A stretch of 64,000 nt of DNA, from assembly GCA_900548815.1 (NCBI GenBank), contig URLR01000001.1, positions 50,065 through 114,064 of the forward strand, in the 5' to 3' direction. This DNA comes from an uncultured Collinsella sp. (lineage in GTDB: Bacteria; Actinomycetota; Coriobacteriia; Coriobacteriales; Coriobacteriaceae). The notes under the pieces are model-generated. The model made no database searches. It was not told the origin of the DNA and saw only the letters and a list, made by a program, of their open reading frames with translations. Below, piece by piece: positions 23,507 through 32,378 of the stretch. The translations under genes were made by a program, and so were the position numbers. The first letter of the stretch is position 1, and each line of letters opens with the position of its first letter.

Positions 23507-25948
23507 GTGGCAGAGCGTCCGACATACAAGCTCAGGTTTCTCGATCCCAAGAAGCGCTTTCCGGCGATGCCCGAGCAGCCTGCGGGACGCTCATATGGCG
23601 TGGTCTGGAAACTCTTTGGCGAGGATCAGCATGAATCTTGTTATGTCGTCGAGTTCGTTGGCAAAAGTCATGTGTCGCTTTTGGGCTACGTAAGCGTTTC
23701 GGGTGAGGTCTATAAGGTGGACCGTCCCGTTAACGAGATGTCGCTGCCCGACGATCCCGACATGCAACTGATTCTCGACGAGTCCGATTCCAACATCGGT
23801 GAGATTGCGGTCAGGGGTGCCGATGGGACGATGCGCTCCCGGGCGCGAGTCATCGGCTCTCCCGAAGGAACCATGCGCGAACAATCCGATCGCGAGACGT
23901 GGAATTCGACGCGCAGCCTTCGCTACGGCGAGTTCATGGCCTCGATGTTCTTGCGTTACGTGATATTCGCCGATTCTGAAAACTCCATCTCAAGCACGGC
24001 AAACGGTGACGGCCTCGACGAGGGCATGAAAAATGCCGTCGACAAGATCAAACTTGTAAAACTCCCCGAGCCGGTTGAGGTACTGCTGGGTTTTGATTCC
24101 ACGCCGCTGCCCGATGCAATTGAAACGTTGCTCTACCGCATTGACCATACAGATAATCCAAGTGGCATTGAGCGCTATGCCGCCGCTTTGATGGGCGAAG
24201 TTAATCTGCCACGCCTGCGCACCATAGCGGCTAAAACCGAAATGAGCCTGGCGCGCATCGATCGCTCGAGGCTCTTCTATCTCAATTTTGACCGTAGCCC
24301 GCTGGACCAGGACGAGATCGATACCCTGCTTGCCGTCGAGTGCCGCCTGAACCGCCTATCGGGCATCCTTGAGCGTATTGGAGCAGGGTTGGGCCCCGTT
24401 GCCTCGTCGCCAAGCTTTGAGGGCTGCTCGCTCTTCGACCTATGGCATATCAGCAAGACGACAAACGACGTTCCTCGCTTGCTCGAAACGCTGTCGAATG
24501 ACAACCCGTGGGCCAAGCCGGGGACGGTTGCGTGCCAGCCGGGTGGAGAGTGGGACGTTCGCACCCGCTTTGCACGTATCGTAGAAGCGCTCAACGTGAT
24601 CACGCGGCTCGATTACACCTATCGAGCGAACGTCGCCGAGGGCATCATGCTGGTGCGATTTGGCCGCACGGTTGTCGATGCTATGCCGCGGCGCGAATAC
24701 GATGCTCAAGATGACGCCTGGCGCGAGGTAGATGAGCCTAAGCGCGCAGCATGGGCCACCGAGCACGATGCGCGTATTGCGCTTACGCTCGCGGCGGCTT
24801 GCTTTGCTTCGGGTGCTCGCATCACGCGCTGCTACGTGCAGATTGCGGCTCCCGACGGCGAGCAGGGCGAGCGCGTTGTTAAAACGTACTCCTTTGGCCG
24901 TGCGGCTTATCTGGCCGATTGCGTTTCTGTCGCCAAGGATCTTGAGAGCATGGATATGGACGACATGCCCTGCAAGCATTTGCTCGAGGCATATGAGGCA
25001 GATGCGCCGGACATGATTGAGCCTGCAGAGGTTCACGCCCGACCACGCGATGACCATCGTCCATTGCCGCCTGCGCTTCGCGATCTGCTGCTCGCTGATA
25101 CGGCTGACGAGCTTGAGGTCATGGAGGAGGACAACGATCCGTATGTCGCCCGTGTCGTCGAGCTGCGCGAGCAATCCAAAGTTGACCGAGCCGGTGCTTT
25201 CGAGGGCTTTTCTCGCCTTGTCGAGGAGCTGGAAGCCAAGTGTACTGTTGCTGAGCTTTTGGCGACGGGCCCAGTGCAGACCCAGTTCTGCGACAACCAG
25301 CTGGTGCGCATGGTGCTGCCGGTGATGGAGGAGGACCGTTCCGTGCGTATCCTTCGCGCTCCCGATGCGCTGTATTTTGCCCAGCACGAGATTTGCAGCT
25401 TTTACGCCGAACAAGAGGACTTTGAGCGTGCGCTGCCCGAGGTGCGCCGTCTCTACGACTTGGCGCGCTCGTCCATGCAGTCTCACTTTGCCCTGATTAA
25501 CGTGCTAGCACGCCTGGAGCGTTATGACGAGATTATCGAGGTAGCGCGTCACGGCCTGCGCATTGCCAGCGACCGGCCTTCGATCGGTTACCTGTTCTAT
25601 CGCCTGGCATTCGCCTACTGGAACTGCGACCAGCTCGAGCTGGCGCTGGCATGTTATCGCCTGGTGCCGCGCGGCGAGGAGTCGGGCGGCAGTGCGCAGG
25701 AGGAAATGCAGGGCCTTATGAACGAGATGGGCGTCATCAAACCGCCCACGTTTGAGGAGGCTGTCGAGACCATCCGCAAGGCAGGTCTTGAGCTGCCGCC
25801 GGTGCCCGCCGTGACCAATCAACTCGCGGATGCCGCCGTGCAACTCGTCGACAACGGCTTCTTTTTCTTGGCGCGCGGCTGCATCTATCAAATGTGGCGC
25901 ACCATGGGTAACGATGAGCTCGGCTCCCTCAACCGCTCGCTGGGGTAG
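23507..25948 (+). CDS. Large protein with C-terminal TPR-like repeats, unknown function
   Basis: An 813-residue soluble, acidic protein with no signal peptide or membrane span. The N-terminal 500 residues match nothing I recognise; they hold a beta-rich opening ('YKLRFLDPKKRFPAMPEQPAG') and long helical stretches. From about residue 620 the sequence has the helix-turn-helix periodicity of tetratricopeptide repeats ('HFALINVLARLERYDEIIEVARHGL', then 'YRLAFAYWNCDQLELALACY'). TPRs bind protein partners. The gene stands alone between the tRNA-Arg repeat and the AAA ATPase. The start codon is GTG or ATG-equivalent at 23507, shortly after the truncated repeat unit. Confidence 0.7.
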   Translation: MAERPTYKLRFLDPKKRFPAMPEQPAGRSYGVVWKLFGEDQHESCYVVEFVGKSHVSLLGYVSVSGEVYKVDRPVNEMSLPDDPDMQLILDESDSNIGEIAVRGADGTMRSRARVIGSPEGTMREQSDRETWNSTRSLRYGEFMASMFLRYVIFADSENSISSTANGDGLDEGMKNAVDKIKLVKLPEPVEVLLGFDSTPLPDAIETLLYRIDHTDNPSGIERYAAALMGEVNLPRLRTIAAKTEMSLARIDRSRLFYLNFDRSPLDQDEIDTLLAVECRLNRLSGILERIGAGLGPVASSPSFEGCSLFDLWHISKTTNDVPRLLETLSNDNPWAKPGTVACQPGGEWDVRTRFARIVEALNVITRLDYTYRANVAEGIMLVRFGRTVVDAMPRREYDAQDDAWREVDEPKRAAWATEHDARIALTLAAACFASGARITRCYVQIAAPDGEQGERVVKTYSFGRAAYLADCVSVAKDLESMDMDDMPCKHLLEAYEADAPDMIEPAEVHARPRDDHRPLPPALRDLLLADTADELEVMEEDNDPYVARVVELREQSKVDRAGAFEGFSRLVEELEAKCTVAELLATGPVQTQFCDNQLVRMVLPVMEEDRSVRILRAPDALYFAQHEICSFYAEQEDFERALPEVRRLYDLARSSMQSHFALINVLARLERYDEIIEVARHGLRIASDRPSIGYLFYRLAFAYWNCDQLELALACYRLVPRGEESGGSAQEEMQGLMNEMGVIKPPTFEEAVETIRKAGLELPPVPAVTNQLADAAVQLVDNGFFFLARGCIYQMWRTMGNDELGSLNRSLG

Positions 25949-26196
25949 GGGCGGCATAGAAGGGCTGGACCGCGCTTGTCATCCCATTTGCTCACCATGC
26001 CGACAAAACGAAGGGGCTACTGCTGCCGGCGTACCGGGAACATTTGCGTATAGATAAGGTATAACGAATTAAGTCGTAGCGAATTAAAGTACGAATTACT
26101 GTATCGAGCAGGTTGCCGACAAATTGAATGGAGCCATTTGTATTTGCTCAAGTGGGTGGCTCCAGCAGGACCGGTAAGGTCAAAAGCGGCTAGGTC

Positions 26197-26253
26197 TGCT
26201 AAACCTGTTAAACTCTGCTAAAGTTGCTAAACTTTGTTAAAGTTGTTAAAACT
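26197..26253. promoter_or_regulatory. Iteron-like array of six TGYTAAA boxes upstream of the AAA ATPase
   Basis: Six copies of TGCTAAA or TGTTAAA start at 26197, 26206, 26216, 26225, 26235 and 26244, with spacings 9, 10, 9, 10, 9. The array is therefore three direct repeats of 19 bp, about two helical turns each. It ends 17 bp before the ATPase start and overlaps its likely promoter. The array probably binds a protein cooperatively on one DNA face, perhaps the ATPase itself. The rest of the 320-bp spacer has three CGAATTA boxes (26065-26098) and an 8-bp inverted repeat TGGAGCCA/TGGCTCCA around 26130-26166. Confidence 0.7.
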
Positions 26254-26269
26254 AGCAGAGGAGGGTCGA

Positions 26270-27352
26270 ATGTCGAAAGCCATTAATCCCTTTAAGCCAA
26301 CGGCGGGCATGAATCCGCCTGAGCTTATCGGACGTGACGCTGTTTTGGATGATTTTGCCGAGGCCCTTGAGAATGGTCCTGGTGCTCCCGATCGACTCAT
26401 GCGCATCTCGGGCGTCCGAGGCACAGGTAAAACGGTGCTTCTCAATGCATTGGGTGATCTTGCGCGAAAAAAAGGATTCGAGGTTGTTGACGTCGCCTCG
26501 AATGCCGGTTTTTGCAGTAGAATCCTCGAGGCTCTACAGCGAAATGTTCGTCTTGAGTCAATGTCGATTTCCCCATCAATTCTAGGAGTCAGCCTTGGCT
26601 CCGTTGAGGTATCGAAGTCGGCATCTCATCTGGGCGAGGCAATGTACGATGCCGCGAAGCGCGGAGGTCTGCTCATTACGCTCGACGAGATTCAGGATAC
26701 CTCAACTGAGGAAATGCGCGAGCTGGGCAATGAGATGCAGCTTTTGATTCGCCAAGGGGCGAATGTCGCTTTTGCATTCGCCGGCTTGCCAACATCGGTG
26801 GATGGCGTGGTGGTTGATGATACCCTTACCTTCCTTCAGCGGGCAAAACATATCGAACTCACTCGTCTCTCCGATTTTGAAGTCGGTGGATCGCTTGAGG
26901 ATACAATGAGACGAGCGGGCAAGGAGCTCGATGAAGACGCCGCTGAGCTATTAACAAAGGCTTCAGCAGGCTATCCCTTTATGGTCCAGTTGGTCGGATA
27001 TTACGCTTGGCAGGTTGCTGCGCGCAGCGGGGCGGAGAGCGTGAACGAAGGGTCCGCGCGTAAAGGTATCCAAGCGGCTCTTGATAGCTTTAATGCTATG
27101 GTGATTGCCCCGGCGCTGCGCAGGGTTTCAGAGCGACAGTTTCAGTATCTCGCGGCAATGGCTCAATGCGAGGGCGATGAGATTGCCAACGGTGATATCG
27201 CCAAGAAGATGGGGTTGCCGGCGAACAAGGTCGGCTCGTATCGTAAACGTCTCATCGATGCGGGGTTGATTGAGCCTGCGGGCTATGGCTGTGTTTCGTT
27301 TGCAATTCCGTATATGCGCGACTATTTGTTGGAGGCGGTGCGGGAAAGGTAA
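26270..27352 (+). CDS. AAA-family ATPase with C-terminal winged helix
   Basis: A 360-residue protein with the layout of Orc1/Cdc6-like or DUF234-type ATPases. Walker A is 'GVRGTGKTVL' near residue 50, Walker B is 'LLITLDEIQD' near 140, a sensor-1 region is 'AFAFAGLPTS', and the C-terminal 70 residues look like a winged helix ('NGDIAKKMGLPANKVGSYRKRLIDAGLIEPAG'). Such ATPases load or regulate partners on DNA, and many are of unknown function in Actinobacteria. The start at 26270 follows AGAGGAGGG. The iteron array upstream suggests self-regulation or a DNA target. Codon use is slightly less GC-rich than the neighbours. Confidence 0.75.
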   Translation: MSKAINPFKPTAGMNPPELIGRDAVLDDFAEALENGPGAPDRLMRISGVRGTGKTVLLNALGDLARKKGFEVVDVASNAGFCSRILEALQRNVRLESMSISPSILGVSLGSVEVSKSASHLGEAMYDAAKRGGLLITLDEIQDTSTEEMRELGNEMQLLIRQGANVAFAFAGLPTSVDGVVVDDTLTFLQRAKHIELTRLSDFEVGGSLEDTMRRAGKELDEDAAELLTKASAGYPFMVQLVGYYAWQVAARSGAESVNEGSARKGIQAALDSFNAMVIAPALRRVSERQFQYLAAMAQCEGDEIANGDIAKKMGLPANKVGSYRKRLIDAGLIEPAGYGCVSFAIPYMRDYLLEAVRER

Positions 27353-27377
27353 AAATGGAATCGCTCCAAATTCCCTC

Positions 27378-27406
27378 TTGCCCATCCTTGGCTGTTTGGT
27401 TACTAT
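27378..27406 (+). promoter_or_regulatory. Promoter of tRNA-Ser
   Basis: TTGCCC (27378-27383) and TACTAT (27401-27406), 17-bp spacer, 14 bp before the tRNA. Confidence 0.65.
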
Positions 27407-27420
27407 AGAACGGCTGTTAC

Positions 27421-27511
27421 GGAGAGCTGACCGAGAGGCCGAAGGTGCTCGCCTGCTAAGCGAGTATGCCCCAAAAGGGCATCTGGGGTTCGAATCCCCA
27501 GCTCTCCGCCA
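27421..27511 (+). tRNA. tRNA-Ser (anticodon GCT)
   Basis: Acceptor GGAGAGC/GCTCTCC, anticodon stem CTCGC/GCGAG around CTGCTAA (GCT), a long variable arm (TATGCCCcaaaaGGGCATC), T arm GGGTTCGAATCCC, discriminator G and encoded CCA. The 3' 20 bases recur 191 bp downstream. Confidence 0.96.
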
Positions 27512-27525
27512 GTTTAACTTTAAAG

Positions 27526-27552
27526 AAGGGTCCCATCGGGGGCCCTTTTTTA
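27526..27552 (+). terminator. Rho-independent terminator after tRNA-Ser
   Basis: AAGGGTCCC-atcg-GGGGCCCTT then TTTTT; a second copy at about 27717-27743. Confidence 0.85.
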
Positions 27553-27778
27553 TTATCGAGAAAGGGCGCTGGGGATTCGAACCCGAGAGGGCACGGGCGT
27601 TAAGCAAACGCGAAAGCGTTTGTAGCCCGTGGGCGAAAAGCCGCCAGGCTTTGAAGCCGGAGGGCATGCGTAGCATGCCCGGACATCCCCAGCTCTCCGC
27701 CAGTATGAATTGAAAGAAGGGTCCCATTTGGGGCCCTTTTTTTAATTAGGAGAATGTTAACTGGGGATTCGAACCCTC
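27553..27778 (+). repeat. tRNA-linked structured repeat, family A, tRNA-Ser copy
   Basis: The reverse complement of this tRNA's T arm, GGGGATTCGAACCC (27571-27584), is followed by a stem ACGGGC/GCCCGT enclosing AAACGC-gaa-GCGTTT, then GCCgccaGGC and GGGCATGC...GCATGCCC, then a perfect 20-base copy of the tRNA 3' end (27685-27704) and a terminator copy. The antisense T-arm block appears again at 27763-27776, 192 bp after the first, where a further unit has been cut off. The core stems differ in sequence from the Leu and Arg copies but keep their pairing. Confidence 0.78.
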
Positions 27779-27812
27779 AAAAAAAGGAGGCATCCTTTCG
27801 GACACCTCCTTT
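27777..27812 (-). terminator. Terminator of the D,D-carboxypeptidase gene
   Basis: Read on the - strand: AAAGGAGG...CCTCCTTT followed by TTTTT. It sits 25 bp after the stop codon. Confidence 0.8.
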
Positions 27813-27836
27813 CAGCGAGTGTATTGTTCTTCGATC

Positions 27837-29177
27837 TTACATCTCGGGCGCCTTGGCGACGGTCTCGCTTTCTGCCGTGAGTGGGCGGTTGTCGATGCGG
27901 CGGCCCAGGCGGTCGAGCTTCACAAGGAGCCACTCAATGGGATTCGGCCCTGCGCCTTCCTCGTCAGCAACCAGGTCCATGACGGCGATCTTGGTGCCGT
28001 CTTGCTTGAGCGTAACGCTGCCCACCTTGTCGCCCACATGCACCGTGCCCGAAAGATCGTCGTAGCTAACCTTTTCGGTCACCTCGCCGGCAAGGGAAAA
28101 CACGGTCGCTTGCGCCGTGGGATCGGCGAGTGTGGCGTCGATTGTCTTATCCGTCCAGTCGGTTTGGCCAATGCGTGCCATAAGCGGGTTGCCGTTGGCG
28201 GTCTTTTCCTGCGTGTTGGCGATCGCGACCGTCACCTTGTGACCGTAGTACCAATTGGCAAGGGTTGCGGTATCGGTAAAGCGCTGGTCGGTGGTGGTGG
28301 AGTTCAAAACGACGGTGTAGATCTCGTCGCCATCGCGGTTGTAGGCACTCGTAAAGCAATAGCCCGCGTCGTCGGTGGTGCCGGTCTTGCCGCCGATGTT
28401 GCCATCTTGGCCCAGCAAATAGTTATGCGTGTCCATGGAATGCGAATGGTCGGTGCCGTCGGCGCCCGTGACCTCGATCCAGGAATCCTCGCTCGCTACG
28501 ACCTCGCGGATCGTGTCGTTTTTCATGGCCTCCTGCATCATCAGCGCTACGTCGTGTGCGGTTGAGTGCATATTGCCAGCCCACTCATCAAAGTCCAGAC
28601 CATGCGGGTTTTCAAAAAGCGTACCGGTGCAGCCGAGCTTCTTAGCGCGCTCGTTCATGGCCTTCACAAATGTGGCCTCGGCGTCTTTGGTCTTGGGGTC
28701 GATCTTCTTGCCCACATATTCGGCGAGCACGATGGCGGCGTCGTTGCCCGAGGGAATCATCAGACCGCGTAGTGCCTGCTCCACGGTAAGCTCGTCGCCT
28801 TCGAGCAAGCCGGCGGTCGAATTACCCACGGTGGCTGCGGCGTTGCTCACCGTGACCTTCTCGTCCATCTTGCAATTCTCGACGGTTAGGATTGCGGCCA
28901 TGACCTTGGTGATCGAGGCAATCTTGACCTGCTCATCGGCGCCGCGCCCATAGTAGACGGTGCCGTCTTTGCCCATGACGAGGGCATTGGTCGCATCGAT
29001 ATCGGGCAGGTTTTCGGCCGAGATGCCGCGCGCATCGGCGGTTTTGCCGCAAACATTGTCGGTCGTGAGCACTTGGGCGCCAGCGACGGTGGGTACGCCA
29101 GCGGCAAGGGCGATAGCGCAGACAAAGCCGGCGGCAAGCTGGGCTGAGCGCTTTGCAAAAGAGGTGAGGGACTTCAC
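27837..29177 (-). CDS. dacA: Serine-type D-Ala-D-Ala carboxypeptidase (penicillin-binding protein 5 type)
   Basis: A 446-residue S11-family peptidase that trims the terminal D-Ala from peptidoglycan stem peptides outside the membrane. Active-site motifs are SITK (SxxK), SGN (SxN) and KTG in 'GGKTGTTDDAG'. The chosen GTG at 29177 gives a clean signal peptide (basic 'KSLTSFAKRSAQ', then a hydrophobic stretch, then 'AGAQ'). A TATACT box lies just upstream, so the frame extending to 29288 is unlikely to be translated. The C-terminal 'NPIEWLLVKLDRLGRRI' may be an amphipathic membrane anchor. It is divergent from a VanRS-like two-component system. Confidence 0.9.
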   Translation of the reverse strand: MKSLTSFAKRSAQLAAGFVCAIALAAGVPTVAGAQVLTTDNVCGKTADARGISAENLPDIDATNALVMGKDGTVYYGRGADEQVKIASITKVMAAILTVENCKMDEKVTVSNAAATVGNSTAGLLEGDELTVEQALRGLMIPSGNDAAIVLAEYVGKKIDPKTKDAEATFVKAMNERAKKLGCTGTLFENPHGLDFDEWAGNMHSTAHDVALMMQEAMKNDTIREVVASEDSWIEVTGADGTDHSHSMDTHNYLLGQDGNIGGKTGTTDDAGYCFTSAYNRDGDEIYTVVLNSTTTDQRFTDTATLANWYYGHKVTVAIANTQEKTANGNPLMARIGQTDWTDKTIDATLADPTAQATVFSLAGEVTEKVSYDDLSGTVHVGDKVGSVTLKQDGTKIAVMDLVADEEGAGPNPIEWLLVKLDRLGRRIDNRPLTAESETVAKAPEM

Positions 29178-29374
29178 GGATTTCGCTTTCGACGGGATGG
29201 TCTCTTCTGGAACTAGAGTATATCGTTTGCCGGCGTCGGCGATCATCGCGTGCGCGCTTGGCCCACATCCGCACCCGAACGGGCACAAGGGTGCTTAAGG
29301 CCGGCTTAATCACCCACGCTTGTTGTGTGTGGCGTGCGTCGCCTCAGGCATAATGGAGCGCGAGAGGAGCACGC

Positions 29375-30070
29375 ATGAACGAGCGCATTTTGGTAGTTGA
29401 TGACGAGAAGGCCATCGCCGACTTGGTTGGCATCTACCTTACAAAAGAGGGCTTTGATGTCCAGATTGCCTATAGCGGGGCCGATGCTGCCAAGGCGATT
29501 TTGGAGCAGGAGTTCGATCTGGCGCTGCTTGATGTCATGCTGCCCGATATCGATGGGTTTGAGCTGCTGCGTACGATCCGTTCCAGCCATACCTATCCCG
29601 TGATCATGCTGACGGCGCGCGATGCCCAGCAAGACAAGATCGGGGGCCTTTCGCTTGGCGCGGACGATTACGTGGTTAAGCCGTTCCGTCCGCCGGAGCT
29701 CATCGCGCGCGTGCACGCTCAGCTTCGCCGCTACACCAGCTACGGTAGCCGTGCACAGGCGGCCGAGTCGCCGACCATTCAGCTCGACGGCTTGGAGATC
29801 AACCGCGATGCTCGTTCCGTGACAGTAGACGGTCCACCGGTTCGCCTCACGCCCACCGAGTATTCAATCTTGCTGTATCTGGTCGAGCATCGCGGCAGCG
29901 TGGTGGCCGTGGAGGACCTGTTCCGCGCGGTGTGGAACGAGGACTTTATGCCCGGCTCCAACAATACGGTGATGGTGCATATTCGCCACCTGCGCGAAAA
30001 GATCGGCGACGACGCACAAAAGCCACGCTTTATCAAAAACGTCTGGGGCGTCGGCTACATCATCGAATAA
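29375..30070 (+). CDS. OmpR-family response regulator, VanR-like
   Basis: A 231-residue regulator. The receiver domain has the acidic pair 'VVDDEK', the phospho-acceptor Asp in 'LALLDVMLPDIDG', the conserved Thr in 'MLTARD' and Lys in 'DDYVVKPF'. The C-terminal winged helix ('RLTPTEYSILLYLVEHRGSVV...TVMVHIRHLREKI') binds DNA. The histidine kinase gene follows after 26 bp. The divergent D,D-carboxypeptidase suggests a cell-wall stress or glycopeptide-type regulon, which is inferred from position. Confidence 0.9.
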   Translation: MNERILVVDDEKAIADLVGIYLTKEGFDVQIAYSGADAAKAILEQEFDLALLDVMLPDIDGFELLRTIRSSHTYPVIMLTARDAQQDKIGGLSLGADDYVVKPFRPPELIARVHAQLRRYTSYGSRAQAAESPTIQLDGLEINRDARSVTVDGPPVRLTPTEYSILLYLVEHRGSVVAVEDLFRAVWNEDFMPGSNNTVMVHIRHLREKIGDDAQKPRFIKNVWGVGYIIE

Positions 30071-30096
30071 CGCTTTTCGCTTGTGAGGATCTTGAT

Positions 30097-31335
30097 ATGA
30101 CAAAAGACGATAGGCAAGCGTTCGAGGTGCCCGATCGGCTCTTTGAATACGTGAGGTCGGTCGTCGACAACTGCGCGCTTGCAACGGTGCTGCTCTTTTT
30201 GCTGAGCCTGCTGCTGATTGGCATCGACAACATCGTCGGAATCTTGGCGGTGCTGCTTGTCGGCTTTTTGCTGATCGATCGATTTGAGATCGTGTGCCGC
30301 TGCGTTGTGATTGGCGGCGCCGCGTGGGCCATGACGTTGGCGATTGGCGCCATGGCGCTCGGCGGCATCGAAGGGCCGGTGCTGTTCGATGCCGGCTTTG
30401 TATTCAACATGCTTGGCTTTGTGCTGGCGCTTGCCGCGTGCGTGCTGTTCTTGTGTGGCCGCGCCCTGTACTACCAGGGCTACGAGCAGGGCGAGCAGCA
30501 TGCCGATTGTGTGCTGGCCGCTCGTATTCAAGATCGCCTGATCGATCACCCCGACACCTGGGATAACATCGACGGCGACTTCTTGGAGGTCGAGGGCGCC
30601 CTTAACCGCGTACGTGACCGTGAGCGCAAGGTGCAGCAAGCTCTGCGTGACGAGTCGCATCGCAAGGACGATTTGGTCACGTACTTGGCACATGACCTAC
30701 GCACCCCGCTTGCCAGTGTGGTGGGCTATCTTTCGCTGCTGCAAGAGGCTCCCGAGCTGCCGGTTGAGCAACGTGCGCGCTTTACGGGCGTGGCGCTCGA
30801 CAAGGCGCACCGGCTCGATACGCTCATCGAAGAGTTCTTCGATATCACGCGCTTTGACTTCCACGATATCGTGCTCACGCGCGGCTATGTTGATCTGGGG
30901 TTGCTGCTGGCTCAGGTGGCTGACGAGTTCTATCCCATCCTCAACGAGCAGCATAAGGAAGTCCAAGTTGATATTCGCGAGGACCTGACGGTGCTCGTGG
31001 ATGGCGACAAAATGGCTCGCGTGTTCAACAACATCATGAAAAACGCTATTGCCTATAGCTATGAGGGCTCGACCATCACGATCGAGGCCAGACGCCGGGA
31101 CGGCGGTGGCGTGCGCGTGCGCTTTATCAATCAGGGCGATCCCATCCCTGAGGCAAAGCTCAAGGTGATCTTTGAGAAGTTCTATCGCCTGGATGCGGCG
31201 CGTGCGACCAATCGCGGCGGCGCTGGACTGGGGCTTGCCATCGCCAAGGAGATCGTATGCGCGCACGGCGGTACCGTTGCATGTGAATCGACGCCCGAAC
31301 ACACGATATTCACCATCGAGCTGCCCGCCGCATAG
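30097..31335 (+). CDS. Sensor histidine kinase, VanS-like
   Basis: A 412-residue kinase. Four hydrophobic segments near the N-terminus (roughly residues 25-130) have almost no extracellular loop, so it is an intramembrane-sensing type. The dimerization box 'DLVTYLAHDLRTPLASVVGY' carries the phosphorylated His. The ATPase domain has N ('NNIMKNAIAYS'), G1 and G2 ('GGAGLGLAIAKEIV') boxes. The ATG at 30097 is 26 bp after the regulator; the longer open frame is a shadow of the regulator's end. Confidence 0.88.
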   Translation: MTKDDRQAFEVPDRLFEYVRSVVDNCALATVLLFLLSLLLIGIDNIVGILAVLLVGFLLIDRFEIVCRCVVIGGAAWAMTLAIGAMALGGIEGPVLFDAGFVFNMLGFVLALAACVLFLCGRALYYQGYEQGEQHADCVLAARIQDRLIDHPDTWDNIDGDFLEVEGALNRVRDRERKVQQALRDESHRKDDLVTYLAHDLRTPLASVVGYLSLLQEAPELPVEQRARFTGVALDKAHRLDTLIEEFFDITRFDFHDIVLTRGYVDLGLLLAQVADEFYPILNEQHKEVQVDIREDLTVLVDGDKMARVFNNIMKNAIAYSYEGSTITIEARRRDGGGVRVRFINQGDPIPEAKLKVIFEKFYRLDAARATNRGGAGLGLAIAKEIVCAHGGTVACESTPEHTIFTIELPAA

Positions 31336-31438
31336 CCAGTGTGCCCTTACAAACACTTGACAATGCGCTCACGTGCATATGAGCCGCGATTCCTACTATC
31401 GATACTGCTGAATTGATATCGATGTGGAGGTATGCGGT

Positions 31439-32314
31439 ATGACGGCTGCTGCGGCTGCGGAGCCCACGGAGCTTGAAGAACTCATGAAAGCGCAGGCCGA
31501 GGCCGCGCACGAGCGCGAGGTTGGGGATGCGACTCGCCCCACGGCAGAGGATCTTGCCGCCTCGCCGACGCGAATCGATGTCGAGGGCCTCGACCTGTTC
31601 TATGGCGACCATCATGCGCTCAAGGACGTGAATATCAAGATCCGCGACAAGCAGATCACCTCGTTCATCGGGCCTTCGGGCTGCGGAAAGTCCACGTTGC
31701 TGCGCTGCTTTAACCGCATGAACGACGGCATCAAGGATTGCCGCATCGAGGGCAAGATTGCGCTCGATGGTCAAGATATCCTGGGCGACTACGACATCTG
31801 CCGCTTGCGCCAGCGCGTGGGCATGGTGTTCCAGCGCCCCAACCCGTTTCCCATGAGCATCTACGACAACGTCGCCTACGGTCCTCGCGGCATGGGAGTG
31901 CGCGACCGCGTCGTGCTCGACGAGCTGGTCGAGGATTCCCTTCGTCGCGCTGCGCTATGGGATGAGGTCAAGGACAAGCTCAAAGAGTCGGGTCTGGGTC
32001 TTTCGGGCGGCCAGCAGCAGCGTCTGTGCATCGCCCGCGCACTTGCCGTGCAGCCCGACATTCTGCTGATGGACGAGCCGACCTCGGCACTCGACCCTGT
32101 GTCGACGCTGGTGGTGGAGCAGCTGGCCTGCGAGCTCAAAGAGACCTGCACGCTCGTGGTCGTTACGCACAATATGCAGCAGGCGGCGCGTATCTCCGAT
32201 TCGGTCGCATTCTTTTTGCTGGGTGAGCTGGTGGAGCACGCGCCCACCGCGCAACTCTTCAAGAATCCGACCGATCCGCGCACGGCGGATTATTTGACGG
32301 GGCGTTTTGGCTGA
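31439..32314 (+). CDS. pstB: Phosphate ABC transporter ATP-binding protein PstB
   Basis: A 291-residue ABC ATPase. It has Walker A 'GPSGCGKSTLLRCFNRMND', the PstB hallmark 'RVGMVFQRPNPFPMSIYDNVAYG', signature 'LSGGQQQRLCIARAL' and Walker B 'ILLMDEPTSALDP'. An Ala/Glu-rich extension of about 40 residues precedes the domain. The ATG at 31439 follows GGAGG by 8 bases. No pstS, pstC, pstA or phoU is next to it, so the permease must be encoded elsewhere. It is followed at once by a PhoBR-like pair. A TTGACA box at 31357-31362 may belong to its promoter. Confidence 0.93.
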   Translation: MTAAAAAEPTELEELMKAQAEAAHEREVGDATRPTAEDLAASPTRIDVEGLDLFYGDHHALKDVNIKIRDKQITSFIGPSGCGKSTLLRCFNRMNDGIKDCRIEGKIALDGQDILGDYDICRLRQRVGMVFQRPNPFPMSIYDNVAYGPRGMGVRDRVVLDELVEDSLRRAALWDEVKDKLKESGLGLSGGQQQRLCIARALAVQPDILLMDEPTSALDPVSTLVVEQLACELKETCTLVVVTHNMQQAARISDSVAFFLLGELVEHAPTAQLFKNPTDPRTADYLTGRFG

Positions 32315-32324
32315 TACCATCTAG

Positions 32325-32338
32325 TAAAGGTACCTTTA
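32325..32338. promoter_or_regulatory. 14-bp perfect palindrome before the PhoB-like gene
   Basis: TAAAGGTACCTTTA lies between pstB and the response regulator, 40 bp before its ATG. It may be an operator, but the palindrome alone does not identify a protein. Confidence 0.4.
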
Positions 32339-32378
32339 GGGTTAAGATGCGGTCATGCCGGCCGCAAAGGGGTTCAAC

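Noticed and set aside
26197..26253. CRISPR array
   Set aside because: Repeats are 7-19 bp with no unique spacers and no cas genes; the layout is that of iterons or operator boxes.
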